A stretch of 43,497 nt of DNA from Clostridia bacterium (GCA_022795075.1 JAAWGB010000009.1:1-43497); one strand, 5' to 3'; positions 27,896 to 36,696 are shown, counted from the stretch's first letter. Made by a program: numbers and translations. The notes: generated from the letters alone by a model not told the origin.

Positions 27896-29270
27896 CTTCT
27901 ACGCTTATTTTTTGTTTAATAGGTGTAATATATTCTTTAATATCTTTTGTATATTTTTTATATTCATTATCAAAAATAAATGGTGAATGTGTAATTACCA
28001 TCATAAATCCACATTTATTAGATTCTATTATGTTTGGTAAAAGTTTTGATTGCCATACAATCGATAAAGAAAGTTCTGGCTCATCAAATAAAACTATATT
28101 TTTAGAATCTTTTGATAAATATAGTTTTGAAAATAATGAAACGATTTGCTTTTCACCTGATGAAAGATTTTTAAATGCTATTGTTTCTCCACCATATTCT
28201 TGTATTAGCTTACATTCTACTTTAAATGGATTGTATTGAAAGGTATTATTTTCTAAATATTCATTACAGACACTTGTAAATTTGTCCAAACTTTCGTCTG
28301 TACTTTTCGTTTTTTCATATATTTCTAGTAAGTTACTGATAATATTTACCAAATAACTATATTCAAAATCACTAATATTGTCTTTTTTATCTAATAATTG
28401 AATAATAGCCTCTTTTACATCATCATCTATTTTATCTGCTAATCTTTCAAATACAATTCTTAGTTTTGCTTCTTCTATTTTAGGTTTGGAAATTTTAGGT
28501 TTTGTTTCTTTATTTTTTAGCATAGAAATGTAATTTTTTAATAAATTACTAGTCATTTCTTTAAATCCTTCATTGGTAGCATTTCTTAATTGGTCACATG
28601 TTGATTCAATCAGTTCTTCTACATCATCCATACCAAATTGAAGATTGTCTATTTTTTTCATAACACTATCTCGATGTCTATATTCCGTATTGTTTATAAA
28701 TTTGTTAAAGTCTTCTTCAATTCTTCTATAGGTTGGAAGATATATTATATTATTTTTTACTTGTTTTTGTATTTTATTTAGCCATTTATTTTCATCATTT
28801 ACTTCTTTGATAATTTCTTTGATTCTATCAAGATCAATTATTCTACTACTACCACCTACTTTTAATCTTACTCGACGCAAAATAGAAAAGCAAATTTCGT
28901 CATCACTTATATTGCTTGTAGATGCTTTATATTCTTTATATAAATCTTTAACCATTTTTATTATGAATCTTTCTTCATTTTCAAAGAATCCACCTCTTCT
29001 CATATTATTTTCACTTGTATACAATTCGTCATGGTTAATTTCAATACTATCTCCATTTTTAAATGTTAAAATAATTTTTTTAAATTTGATATGATATAAA
29101 TTTTCTTCATCTCCTTGTAACACGTAATTTATACAATTTAGTATGGTTGTCTTTCCTAATCCATTTTCTCCAATAAAAATATTAATGTTGTTGCAAAATG
29201 GAATATCTACATTGTAAATACCAAATAATTCTTCAATTTGAAATCTTTTGATAAATGGTTCTTCTTTCAT
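27885..29270 (-). CDS. AAA/ABC-type ATPase, AriA-like (PARIS)
   Basis: A 461-residue ABC-like ATPase of the AAA_15/AAA_21 class. Walker A is FIGENGLGKTTILN near residue 33. A long helical region runs about 140-330. The signature LSSGEKQIVSLF is near 370, Walker B IVLFDEPELSLS near 393, and the switch ITHSPFIFD near 425. It opens the unit and overlaps the DUF4435 gene, so the two are translationally coupled. AriA forms the sensor scaffold of PARIS in characterised systems. The module stands next to a tRNA pair, a common site for defence genes. No transposase or integrase accompanies it. Confidence 0.8.
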   Translation of the reverse strand: MKEEPFIKRFQIEELFGIYNVDIPFCNNINIFIGENGLGKTTILNCINYVLQGDEENLYHIKFKKIILTFKNGDSIEINHDELYTSENNMRRGGFFENEERFIIKMVKDLYKEYKASTSNISDDEICFSILRRVRLKVGGSSRIIDLDRIKEIIKEVNDENKWLNKIQKQVKNNIIYLPTYRRIEEDFNKFINNTEYRHRDSVMKKIDNLQFGMDDVEELIESTCDQLRNATNEGFKEMTSNLLKNYISMLKNKETKPKISKPKIEEAKLRIVFERLADKIDDDVKEAIIQLLDKKDNISDFEYSYLVNIISNLLEIYEKTKSTDESLDKFTSVCNEYLENNTFQYNPFKVECKLIQEYGGETIAFKNLSSGEKQIVSLFSKLYLSKDSKNIVLFDEPELSLSIVWQSKLLPNIIESNKCGFMMVITHSPFIFDNEYKKYTKDIKEYITPIKQKISVEDEQ

Positions 29271-29403
29271 AATGGTTCTCCTTCATCTATAAATTATTGT
29301 TATTGTATCATGCTATATTCAAAAAATCAATTAAAAAAGAATAAAATTGTATGAGATATATTTTTTTGCATATATATCTATTTTTTATTTTAGCTTATGG
29401 TGA

Positions 29404-29432
29404 GCTGGCTAGATTCGAATCCCCTATGGGGA
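29404..29432 (-). repeat. tRNA-Gln 3' end remnant
   Basis: On the - strand the sequence ATTCGAATCTAGCCAGC followed by TCACCA duplicates the T-loop and 3' acceptor part of tRNA-Gln located 140 bases away. The T stem is not complementary here, so it is not a functional tRNA. It could be an old attachment site or a recombination scar. Confidence 0.5.
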
Positions 29433-29539
29433 CTTCCTCGCTTTGCTCACGACGCTAGCGTGCCTTTGGCTCTCTATTTCTTCTTACTTTCCTATCCTTC
29501 CAAAAATAAAAATGATAGCTTTGCTATCATTCTTATTTT

Positions 29540-29614
29540 TGGCTGGGCTGGCTAGATTCGAACTAGCGCATGCGTGAGTCAAAGTCACGTGCCTTACCGC
29601 TTGGCTACAGCCCA
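29540..29614 (-). tRNA. tRNA-Gln(TTG)
   Basis: A 75-nt cloverleaf with acceptor TGGGCTG/CAGCCCA, anticodon stem CGTGA/TCACG, loop CTTTGAC (anticodon TTG), T loop TTCGAAT, discriminator G and encoded CCA. Confidence 0.95.
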
Positions 29615-29633
29615 ATATATTTAATTTTATAAA

Positions 29634-29711
29634 TGGGGTGGAAGATGGGACTCGAACCCACGATCTCCAGTGCCACAAACTGGCGCGTTAACCAGCTACG
29701 CCACATCCACC
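29634..29711 (-). tRNA. tRNA-His(GTG)
   Basis: It has acceptor GTGGATG with an extra 5' G (the -1 guanine typical of tRNA-His), an anticodon arm around CAGTTTGTGGCACTG (anticodon GTG), T loop TTCGAGT, and encoded CCA. It lies 19 bases upstream of tRNA-Gln and is probably cotranscribed with it. Confidence 0.95.
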
Positions 29712-29934
29712 ATTTGTGTTCTTTATCTTGTTATAAACACAATTATTATTTTACCCTATCTTTACCCCATTTGTCAACTATTTTCTTACATTTTTTTCTA
29801 TATTTTCTATTAGTCCTTTTTAACTTAAAATAAATGCCCTAGAAAATGGTAATCTACCAATCTCTTAATTTTTAGTTTCTATTCTAAAATTTTTTATTTT
29901 TAAATTATTGTCCTAATGCACTAGGATCAATTCC

Positions 29935-30690
29935 CTATTGTTTGTACATCCAAGATGTATAATCAAAAGGTTCTAAAGTTTTTGGTAAACCATAATCTAC
30001 ACCAAATGTTTCTACCTTAAGTGATGTAATTTTAGGAGGATTGACTGGTGTACTAACCTCAGTATTTCCGCTTTCTTGTGCATCATCTGCTGCTTTTACT
30101 TCTATTTCTTCTATTTTATGCACAACATCTAAACCTTCTATTACTCTACCAAAAGGTGTATAATACCCATTTAATGAAGTCGTTGCCTTTGTTACAATAA
30201 AAAACTGTGAACTTCCTGAATTATAAGATTCTTCTGTTAAATTTGGAGAATACGAAGTATAATCACTTCTAGCCATTCCTATAATTCCTTCTTCAAATTT
30301 TAATTTATTATCAACACCATTAGAAATAAACTCACCTTTTATGGTATATTCTGTTTCATCTCCGTCATCTTTCAAATCCTTCGTAGTTGCTGAACCTTGT
30401 CCATTTCCTTGTTTATCTCCACCTTGTATCATAAAATCTTTTACAATTCTATGAAATGTTAATCCATCATAAAATCCTCTGTTAGCAAGTGCTGTAAAAT
30501 TTGCAACTGTTTCTGGTGCTAATTCTGGATACAATTCAATTTTGATTGTTCCAAAATTTTCTACTTCTAAAGTTGCTATTGGATTTTTTACCTCCATCGT
30601 TGCTTTTTTATAATAACCATATCCTAATCCAGCTATTATTACTATTACCAAAATTAACGCAATTATCCATATTATATTTTTTGTTTTCAT
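29935..30690 (-). CDS. Anchored cyclophilin-type peptidyl-prolyl isomerase
   Basis: A 251-residue extracytoplasmic foldase. It has a membrane helix (about 5-26, IIWIIALILVIVIIAGLGYG), then a cyclophilin domain (about 38-200) with FHRIVKDFMIQGGDKQGNGQG, IGMARSDYTSYSPNL, SGSSQFFIV and GYYTPFGRVIEGLDVV, which are the active-site segments. The C-terminal 45 residues are outside the domain. It likely assists folding of exported proteins, together with the SecDF system in this window (inference). It is a single-gene unit with AAAAAGGAGAAAG before the ATG. Confidence 0.93.
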   Translation of the reverse strand: MKTKNIIWIIALILVIVIIAGLGYGYYKKATMEVKNPIATLEVENFGTIKIELYPELAPETVANFTALANRGFYDGLTFHRIVKDFMIQGGDKQGNGQGSATTKDLKDDGDETEYTIKGEFISNGVDNKLKFEEGIIGMARSDYTSYSPNLTEESYNSGSSQFFIVTKATTSLNGYYTPFGRVIEGLDVVHKIEEIEVKAADDAQESGNTEVSTPVNPPKITSLKVETFGVDYGLPKTLEPFDYTSWMYKQ

Positions 30691-30756
30691 TTTTTCTTTC
30701 TCCTTTTTTATTTATTTTAGATTTTTCACAAAAAATGTAAAAAATTCTTTTATATT

Positions 30757-31824
30757 TTAGAATACAAATTGGTCTTGCATCCTTTTTAACGATTGCCTAA
30801 TCGTTCTTGCTCTTACTTCTCCAATTCCTTCTACATCATCTAAACTTTCTATATCAGCTGCTAAAATATGTTGGAAGGATTTGAAGGAATCTACTAAGTT
30901 TTCTACAATATTAGCTGGCATTCTTGGTATTTTATCTAATATACGATAACCTTTTGTATAAACACCTACTTCATCATAATTATCGAAATTTTCATAACCT
31001 AGTAATCTTGCCATTGTATTTTCATTTGATAATTCTTCATATTCTAATAGTTCTAATTTTTCTAGTATTTTTTCTGGTGTTTTTTTCTTTTTTGTTGCTA
31101 CCATATAGTCTTTTATAATTAATAACTCTTCTTTTTCTAAACCACCAATTAATTCTTCTAATTGCATGCCAACTAATCTTCCATCACTTCCTAGTTCGTA
31201 GATTTGTCGTTGTATTTCTTCTACAATTCTCATTACCATTTCAGCTCTTTGAATGGCTACTATTACATTTTCAAGTGTTACTATATCATTAAATTCATAT
31301 TCATTCAATAGATTTAATTTATTATCAAATACTTTTTTGTATTTCTCTAATGTCTGTATTGCTTGATTAGCTTTATTTAATACTACATCTGTATCTTCTA
31401 ATACATATCTATCATTCCCTTTAAATACCGTTATAATACTTCTTCTTTGTGAAATACTAATTACTAGTTCGCCTGTTTGCTTAGCAGCTCTTTCTGCTGT
31501 CCTATGTCTTGTCCCAGTTTCCAAAGTTGCTATTTCTCTTGCTGGTATTAGTTGAGCATTAGCATATAGAATTTTTTTCAAGTCTCCACTTAGTACAATA
31601 GCACCATCCATTTTGGCTAATTCATATAATTTAGCTGAAGTATAATCTTCATTAATGGTAAAGCCTCCATCTACTATTTCTTTTAAGATTTGACTATTAT
31701 CTGTTATTAATAGTAAGGCACCTGTTTTTGCTCTTAGAATATTTTCTAGCCCATCTCTAATTGGTGTACCCGGAGCAATTAATTTTAGAATCTCTGTAAT
31801 ATTGTCTTCTTTTCCTTTTCTCAA
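30757..31824 (-). CDS. disA: DNA integrity scanning diadenylate cyclase DisA
   Basis: It synthesises cyclic di-AMP from two ATP and scans DNA for damage or branched structures. The 355-residue protein has the DAC domain (about 1-140) with the DGAIVLSGDLKKI and GTRHRTAERAAKQTG motifs. A helical spine follows, then the C-terminal DNA-binding helix-hairpin-helix (LDDVEGIGEVRARTIRQSL). The length is normal. It lies 35 bases after radA, an arrangement conserved in Firmicutes, where RadA interacts with DisA. Confidence 0.97.
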   Translation of the reverse strand: MRKGKEDNITEILKLIAPGTPIRDGLENILRAKTGALLLITDNSQILKEIVDGGFTINEDYTSAKLYELAKMDGAIVLSGDLKKILYANAQLIPAREIATLETGTRHRTAERAAKQTGELVISISQRRSIITVFKGNDRYVLEDTDVVLNKANQAIQTLEKYKKVFDNKLNLLNEYEFNDIVTLENVIVAIQRAEMVMRIVEEIQRQIYELGSDGRLVGMQLEELIGGLEKEELLIIKDYMVATKKKKTPEKILEKLELLEYEELSNENTMARLLGYENFDNYDEVGVYTKGYRILDKIPRMPANIVENLVDSFKSFQHILAADIESLDDVEGIGEVRARTIRQSLKRMQDQFVF

Positions 31825-31859
31825 AACTCTTTCTCCCCTTTGCCTAGACGTTTTTTAAG

Positions 31860-33222
31860 TTATCTTATTACTTTTTTCATTGCCTCGTTTACATTCTTGA
31901 CACCTATTATATCTAATTTATACTTATCTTTCAAGTCTTTTTTGTTACTTTCTGGAATCATACATGATTGAAAGCCTAATCTTTGTGCTTCTTTTAGTCT
32001 TTTTTCAATTAAATTAATCCTTCTAACCTCTCCTGTTAAGCCAACTTCCCCCATTATTACCATATCTTTTGGAAGGGCAACATTTTTAAAACTAGAAGCT
32101 GTTGCCATTATAATTCCTAAATCAATGGAAGGTTCATTGATTCGTAATCCTCCTACTACATTCATATATACATCTTGCGAGCCCAACATGAATCCCACTT
32201 TTTTCTCTAAAACTGCAATTAGTAAGGCTAATCGATTATAATCAATTCCATTTGCTGTTCTTTTTGGATAACCAAAAATAGTTTGTGAAGTTAAAGCCTG
32301 TAACTCTACTAAAATCGGTCTTGTTCCTTCCATACTAGAAACAATACAAGAACCTGATGGATTGTCTTCTCTTTCTGAAATTAGTACATCAGAAGGATTC
32401 GTAATTTCACACATTCCTTCTTCTCTCATTTCAAACATACCAATCTCATTTGTTGAACCAAATCTGTTTTTTACACCTCTTAAAATTCGATACGAAAAAT
32501 ATCGCTCTCCTTCTAAGTATAAAACAGTATCTACCATATGTTCTAAAACTCTTGGTCCTGCAATATTTCCTTCTTTTGTAACATGACCAATAATAATGGT
32601 AGTAATGGCTCTAGACTTACATACTCTCATCACTTGAGATGTAATTTCTCTTACTTGACTAACACTTCCAGCAGCTGCTGAGAGTTCTTCTGAATACATG
32701 GTTTGAATGGAATCAATAATAACAAGTTTTGGATGATTATCCATAATGGCTTGATTTACTATATCAATATCTGTTTCGCCTAAAAACAAAATATCATCAT
32801 TTTTAATTGCTAATCTATCTGCTCTCATTTTTATTTGTTCGGCTGACTCTTCACCCGAAACATACAACACTTTTCCTTCCCCTTGCACTTTATCACAAAT
32901 TTGAAGAATTAAAGTAGATTTTCCAATTCCTGGTTCTCCTCCGCAATAAAACAAGTGAACCTTTTACTAAGCCTCCACCTAAAACATTGTCCAATTCACT
33001 AAAGCCAGTCGAGGTTCTTATTGTCTCTTTTGCTTCATAAGAACTTAATTTTTGTGGTATATTACTTTTTAAATCCGTTTGTCTGAAACTGCTGTTTTTA
33101 CTTTCTACTATTTTTTGTTCAAAAAAACTATTCCAACTATTACATGATGGACATTTACCAAGCCATTTAGTTGACTCATTTCCGCATTCATTACAAACAA
33201 ATATTGTTTTACTTTTTACCAT
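31860..33222 (-). CDS. radA: DNA repair protein RadA, +1 frameshift at CGG
   Basis: RecA-like helicase that promotes branch migration in recombination. It has a zinc finger CNECGNESTKWLGKCPSC near residue 10, then GFSELDNVLGGGLVKGSLVLL, in two parts, then CGG. Frame 0 continues as nonsense for about 15 codons. Dropping one C gives VLL-GGEPGIGKSTL, the Walker A motif. The frame then has the RadA KNRFG motif (GVKNRFGSTNEIGMF) and the Lon-like C-terminal domain. The 1363-nt span is 454 codons plus one, giving 453 residues, the usual RadA size. The ribosome site is weak: REP B ends about 10 bases upstream of the ATG and leaves only AAAAGAT before it. disA follows. Confidence 0.92.
32941..32943 (-). 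other. CGG +1 shift site in radA
   Basis: In sense direction the sequence is CTT GTT TTA TTG C GGA GGA GAA CCA. The GGA restored by skipping the C is the first Gly of GGEPGIGKST (Walker A). Without the shift no ATP-binding site can be made. Confidence 0.88.
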
Positions 33223-33230
33223 ATCTTTTG

Positions 33231-33265
33231 GGACAATTGGGGACGGTTCTTAATTGCTCCTTTTT
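33231..33265. repeat. REP family B, left flank of transposase B
   Basis: GGGACAATTGGGGACGGTTC, then TTAATTGCTCC. It is the inverse of the unit at 34657-34684, so the pair brackets transposase B like terminal repeats. Confidence 0.88.
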
Positions 33266-33349
33266 GCATAGTCCTTAATTTCTTGCTAATATTTTTTCTA
33301 ACCTATTTTTCTTTTTTAAGAATACACCTTCTTGTCCTTTTTCCCCCTT

Positions 33350-34129
33350 TCATTCATTTCTTATTACCTCTATCATTTTTCTACTAAAACCTGTTATTCT
33401 TGCAATTTGTAAACAAGAAACTCCTTTTATATTTTTCAATTTTCTTAAACAATCTTTTCGTTCTTTTATGTTATATTTGCTTACTTGTTGTATATTTTCT
33501 AATTGTAATATTTCTATTAAATATTTTGTTGCTTGCTCATCATTTAGTCTTTCTACCATTTCATATTCCATTAAATCTTTTATTTTATTTTCTTTTTTGT
33601 TTATTTTATGAAACTGTATAAAATTATTGATTGCCTCTTGTCTATCCTGCCCAAATAAGCTTAAAACTTGTTTTTCGTCTATTATTTTGTTTTCTTTGAT
33701 AGATTCTTGATAACTACTCCACCTATATGTTTCCATTTCAGCAACTCCACTTTTACATGGATTTTGATGAATGTATCGACATACTGTTCTTAAATAACTT
33801 TGCGTTTCTATACTTTTACTCAAAAATCTATCTTGAAACAAATGACCTACTCTTTCATATTTCTTATTCCAATAAGATGAATAGCTTATGGTTAAGCTTT
33901 GTAATATTTTTGATAAATTTTCTTTTTTATCATATATTACTAAATGAACATGATTTGACATTAAACAATATGAATATATTTCATTTCTATATTTTTCTTT
34001 TGTTTGATACATTTCTTTTATAAATTTACTATAATCTTGTTTTTCTAAAAATATATCCTGCTTTGCATTACCTCTTACAATAATATGATATACCTTTGTG
34101 CTACTTTTTTGTCTTGCCTTTCGGGGCAT
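33350..34129 (-). CDS. REP-associated tyrosine transposase (RAYT), family B
   Basis: A Y1_Tnp/HUH transposase of 259 residues. It has the HUH pair in CLMSNHVHLVI near residue 57, GHLFQDRFLSK, VCRYIHQNPCKSGVAEMETYRWSSY, in two parts (catalytic-tyrosine helix region), and a C-terminal helix-turn-helix-like segment (VSCLQIARITGFSRKM). The start is ATG at 34129 with AAAGGTGATAAA before it; the 25 codons upstream are AT-rich junk. It is bracketed by inverted REP B units. It shares layout and several blocks with transposase A but differs across most positions, matching the different repeat families. Complete. Confidence 0.9.
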   Translation of the reverse strand: MPRKARQKSSTKVYHIIVRGNAKQDIFLEKQDYSKFIKEMYQTKEKYRNEIYSYCLMSNHVHLVIYDKKENLSKILQSLTISYSSYWNKKYERVGHLFQDRFLSKSIETQSYLRTVCRYIHQNPCKSGVAEMETYRWSSYQESIKENKIIDEKQVLSLFGQDRQEAINNFIQFHKINKKENKIKDLMEYEMVERLNDEQATKYLIEILQLENIQQVSKYNIKERKDCLRKLKNIKGVSCLQIARITGFSRKMIEVIRNE

Positions 34130-34191
34130 TTTATCACCTTTGCCTTTCTTTTTTTGTAAACGCCCCCTACTTACTATAAAATGAATAAATC

Positions 34192-34437
34192 TGTTACCGT
34201 TCACTGAAAATAAATTAGATGATTCAAAGACAACAATAACAATATTGTTCGGATTTGAATGTGACCGAAATAGTTTTAGAAATATTTAAAATACAGGTGA
34301 AAGGGTCCTGTTTTCGGGTATTGTTCAGCTGTATTTTTAATATTTCTTAGCATCATGTAGGGTAACCGAAAATCCGAATCAATATTGTTATTGTTGTCTT
34401 TTGTAAGTTTGAATGGTGCTAGTAGTGAATTGTAACA
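34192..34437. mobile_element. Complete MITE with 6-bp target duplication
   Basis: A 246-bp foldback. The termini TGTTACCGTTCACT and AGTGAATTGTAACA are inverted. Internal pairing continues through CAACAATAACAATATTG/CAATATTGTTATTGTTG, then AATATTTAAAATACAG against CTGTATTTTTAATATT. TAAATC directly flanks both ends (34186-34191 and 34438-34443), a target-site duplication. It has no coding capacity. It sits between transposase B and its upstream hairpin. Related copies are at 1-94, 19771-19863 and 36588-36668. Confidence 0.85.
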
Positions 34438-34463
34438 TAAATCTCCGATTTTTCCTATATAGC

Positions 34464-34506
34464 AAAAAAAGTATAGCATATTTTTATTTAATTTGCTATA
34501 CCTTTT
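34464..34506 (-). terminator. Hairpin upstream of transposase B
   Basis: GTATAGCA (34471-34478) pairs with TGCTATAC (34494-34501), flanked by A and T runs. It is almost identical to the hairpin upstream of transposase A. Confidence 0.55.
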
Positions 34507-34656
34507 AATTAATTCACTAAAAATTTACAATTATCATCTACTCTGTAAAATTGAACTTTTTATTTGACGAAATTACTGACAAAATTACAATTATACATTG
34601 CTACTTAAAATATACTTTTAAGAAAAAACAGTTCTTACTCTATAAGATAAAAAGTA

Positions 34657-34684
34657 GCAATTAAGAACCGTCCCCAATTGTCCC
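34657..34684. repeat. REP family B, right flank of transposase B
   Basis: AGCAATTAAGAACCGTCCCC, then AATTGTCCC. It is the inverse complement of the unit at 33231. It ends close to the stop of the gene at 34693. Confidence 0.88.
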
Positions 34685-34692
34685 TTTTTCTT

Positions 34693-35013
34693 TTATTTGC
34701 TTCTAAAAGAAACTTCTTGGAATAAGAAATCATGTACTTTTTCCCAAGTTATTTCTTGATGTAAAAATTCATTTATTTCGTTTTCTACTTTTTGTTCATA
34801 TGGTGTTAATTCTACTTTTATTTCTCTGTTCCAATCTATATCTTGTAACCAAAATGTTTTGAATTTATTCCAAAATCCTACTTTTGTTGGCAAGTTACTG
34901 CCTGCTTGTCTAATGGTTCCTGCATTTTCTTGTATGGATTGTTTTTCGTTTTCTTCTAGTTCAACTCCTCCATATACACCTAATACATTTTTTACTTCTC
35001 CTAAATCTGCCAT
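34693..35013 (-). CDS. Small hypothetical protein
   Basis: A 106-residue soluble protein of unknown function. It starts MADLGEVKNVLGVYGG, has a short basic middle (KVGFWNKFKTFW), and an aromatic C-terminal half with two similar motifs, FWLQDIDW (about residue 54) and FLFQEVSF (about 97). No signal peptide or membrane helix is seen. A good ribosome site (AAAGGAGGAAAT) precedes the ATG, which supports real expression. REP B begins 9 bases past the stop. No recognised family. Confidence 0.65.
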   Translation of the reverse strand: MADLGEVKNVLGVYGGVELEENEKQSIQENAGTIRQAGSNLPTKVGFWNKFKTFWLQDIDWNREIKVELTPYEQKVENEINEFLHQEITWEKVHDFLFQEVSFRSK

Positions 35014-35147
35014 TTCTATTTCCTCCTTTGTATTTTTTGACTTTTATTGTTTTAGTTATACTATATAATTTTAGAATTAGCAAGTGTTTTAGGCGATTTT
35101 AATATTAAATGTTTGTTACGTATTTATTACGTTTTTGTTACGTTTTT

Positions 35148-36455
35148 TTATTTTTCTAGTAAGATATAATCCTTTAAACCTTCTATACATTTGGTCTTTA
35201 TGATTTTATTTTCTAATTTTTCTTCCGATTTTATTTTTGCCAATAGATAATTTTTGGTATGTCCTTGATAATAGCCATTTTTTTCTTCTTCCCATAAAAC
35301 TTCTACTTCTTTTCCTAGGTAGGTTTGATGGTATGTTTTTTGATTTTGGTCAGATAATTGGATTAATTTTTGACTTCTTTCTTCTTTTTGTTTGCCATCT
35401 ATTTGTTCTTTCATTTGTGCGGCTTTTGTTCCTTTTCTTGGTGAGTATTTGAATATGTGCATTTTATAGAATTTTATTTGTTTTAAAAATTGATAGGTCG
35501 TTTCAAATTCTTCTTGATTTTCTCCTGGAAATCCAACTATGATATCGGTTGTTAAAATAACATCTTGATAGGCATTTCTTAAGTTTTCTACAATTTTTTT
35601 AAATTGTTCAATTGTATATCTTCTGTTCATTCTTTTTAAGGTTTCATTACAGCCACTTTGTAAAGATAAATGAAAATGATGACAGATTTTTTCGAGTTTT
35701 TCTAATCTTTTTATAAATTCTTCTGTGATTAATAATGGTTCAATCGATCCTAGTCGTATTCTTCTAATTCCTTCTATTTGATTGATTTCTTCTAATAAAT
35801 CTATTAGTCGATATTCTTCTTTAAAGTCTTTTCCATATGAGGCTATATGAATTCCTGTTATGACCACTTCTTTGATTCCTTTTTGGGCAATCTTTTTGAT
35901 TTCTGCTATTATATTTTTTGGTTTTCTACTTCTTACTCTTCCTCTTGCATAGGGAATAATACAATAGGAACAAAATCTATCACATCCATCTTGTATTTTT
36001 ATGACTGCCCTTGTTTTTTCTGTATAAATTGTTTCTCCTAATTCTACATATTCTTTTTGTTTCATAATATCTTCTATTTTTTCAGGTTTATTATCTGCTT
36101 TGTTATGTTTTTCTTCTTTATATTTTTCAATGATTTCTATTATCTGTTTTTTCTCACTGTTTCCCAGTATTATATCAATTTCTTCTATTCTTTTTGCTTC
36201 TTCTTTGGCTACTTGTACATAACATCCACATGCTACTACTATTGCTTCATGGTTTTGTTCTTTTACTTTTCTTAACATTTGTCTTGATTTTCTGTCTGAT
36301 ATATTGGTTACTGTACAAGTATTTACAACATATATATCTGCTTTTTGACTAGGTTCTACTATTTCATATCCTTTTTGTAAAAATTGCTGTATCATGTTAT
36401 TGGTTTCATACTGGTTTACTTTGCAACCTAGTGTGATAAATGCTACCTTTTGCAT
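35148..36455 (-). CDS. mtaB: tRNA t6A37 methylthiotransferase MtaB
   Basis: Radical-SAM enzyme that converts t6A to ms2t6A at position 37 of tRNAs reading ANN codons. The 435-residue protein has the N-terminal UPF0004 domain with FITLGCKVNQYETN (cluster-binding Cys) and NTCTVTNISDRKSRQ, the radical-SAM CxxxCxxC in CDRFCSYCIIPYARG near residue 155, and a C-terminal TRAM domain. TsaE and TsaB in this window belong to the t6A pathway that makes its substrate. The ATG follows AGGAGAAGC. Confidence 0.96.
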   Translation of the reverse strand: MQKVAFITLGCKVNQYETNNMIQQFLQKGYEIVEPSQKADIYVVNTCTVTNISDRKSRQMLRKVKEQNHEAIVVACGCYVQVAKEEAKRIEEIDIILGNSEKKQIIEIIEKYKEEKHNKADNKPEKIEDIMKQKEYVELGETIYTEKTRAVIKIQDGCDRFCSYCIIPYARGRVRSRKPKNIIAEIKKIAQKGIKEVVITGIHIASYGKDFKEEYRLIDLLEEINQIEGIRRIRLGSIEPLLITEEFIKRLEKLEKICHHFHLSLQSGCNETLKRMNRRYTIEQFKKIVENLRNAYQDVILTTDIIVGFPGENQEEFETTYQFLKQIKFYKMHIFKYSPRKGTKAAQMKEQIDGKQKEERSQKLIQLSDQNQKTYHQTYLGKEVEVLWEEEKNGYYQGHTKNYLLAKIKSEEKLENKIIKTKCIEGLKDYILLEK

Positions 36456-36507
36456 TTTTTGCTTCTCCTATTCTTTTTAGATTTACTTTTTTTCTAATTA
36501 CTCCAAA

Positions 36508-36537
36508 GGAGCAAAAGGAATAGTTCCTTGTTGCTCC
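36508..36537 (-). terminator. Probable terminator between mreB and mtaB
   Basis: A long hairpin GGAGCAAAAGGAA-TAG-TTCCTTGTTGCTCC with one bulge. On the - strand it is followed by TTTGG, a poor T tract. It would separate mreB from mtaB. Confidence 0.5.
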
Positions 36538-36587
36538 TTCTATTTTGTAAAAAAATCAATTTTTTTCTATTCAAGAAATATATTAAT

Positions 36588-36668
36588 TGTTACAGTTCAC
36601 TTAAATTTAATTTATATAAATCATCTATAAACTTTTGGATTGAAATAATAGGTCAGTGAATGGTAACT
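36588..36668. mobile_element. Minimal MITE derivative
   Basis: The termini TGTTACAGTTCACT and AGTGAATGGTAAC are those of the MITE family; only about 55 bases of AT-rich sequence remain between them. It lies 29 bases past the mreB stop. Confidence 0.6.
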
Positions 36669-36696
36669 ATTCATTATTAGCTAGCATTTGTATGAT

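Noticed and set aside
29484..29678. 64-codon - strand frame
   Set aside because: It is made of the two tRNA genes read as protein.
34276..34479. 67-codon - strand frame
   Set aside because: It falls inside the MITE and the upstream hairpin; it is non-coding.
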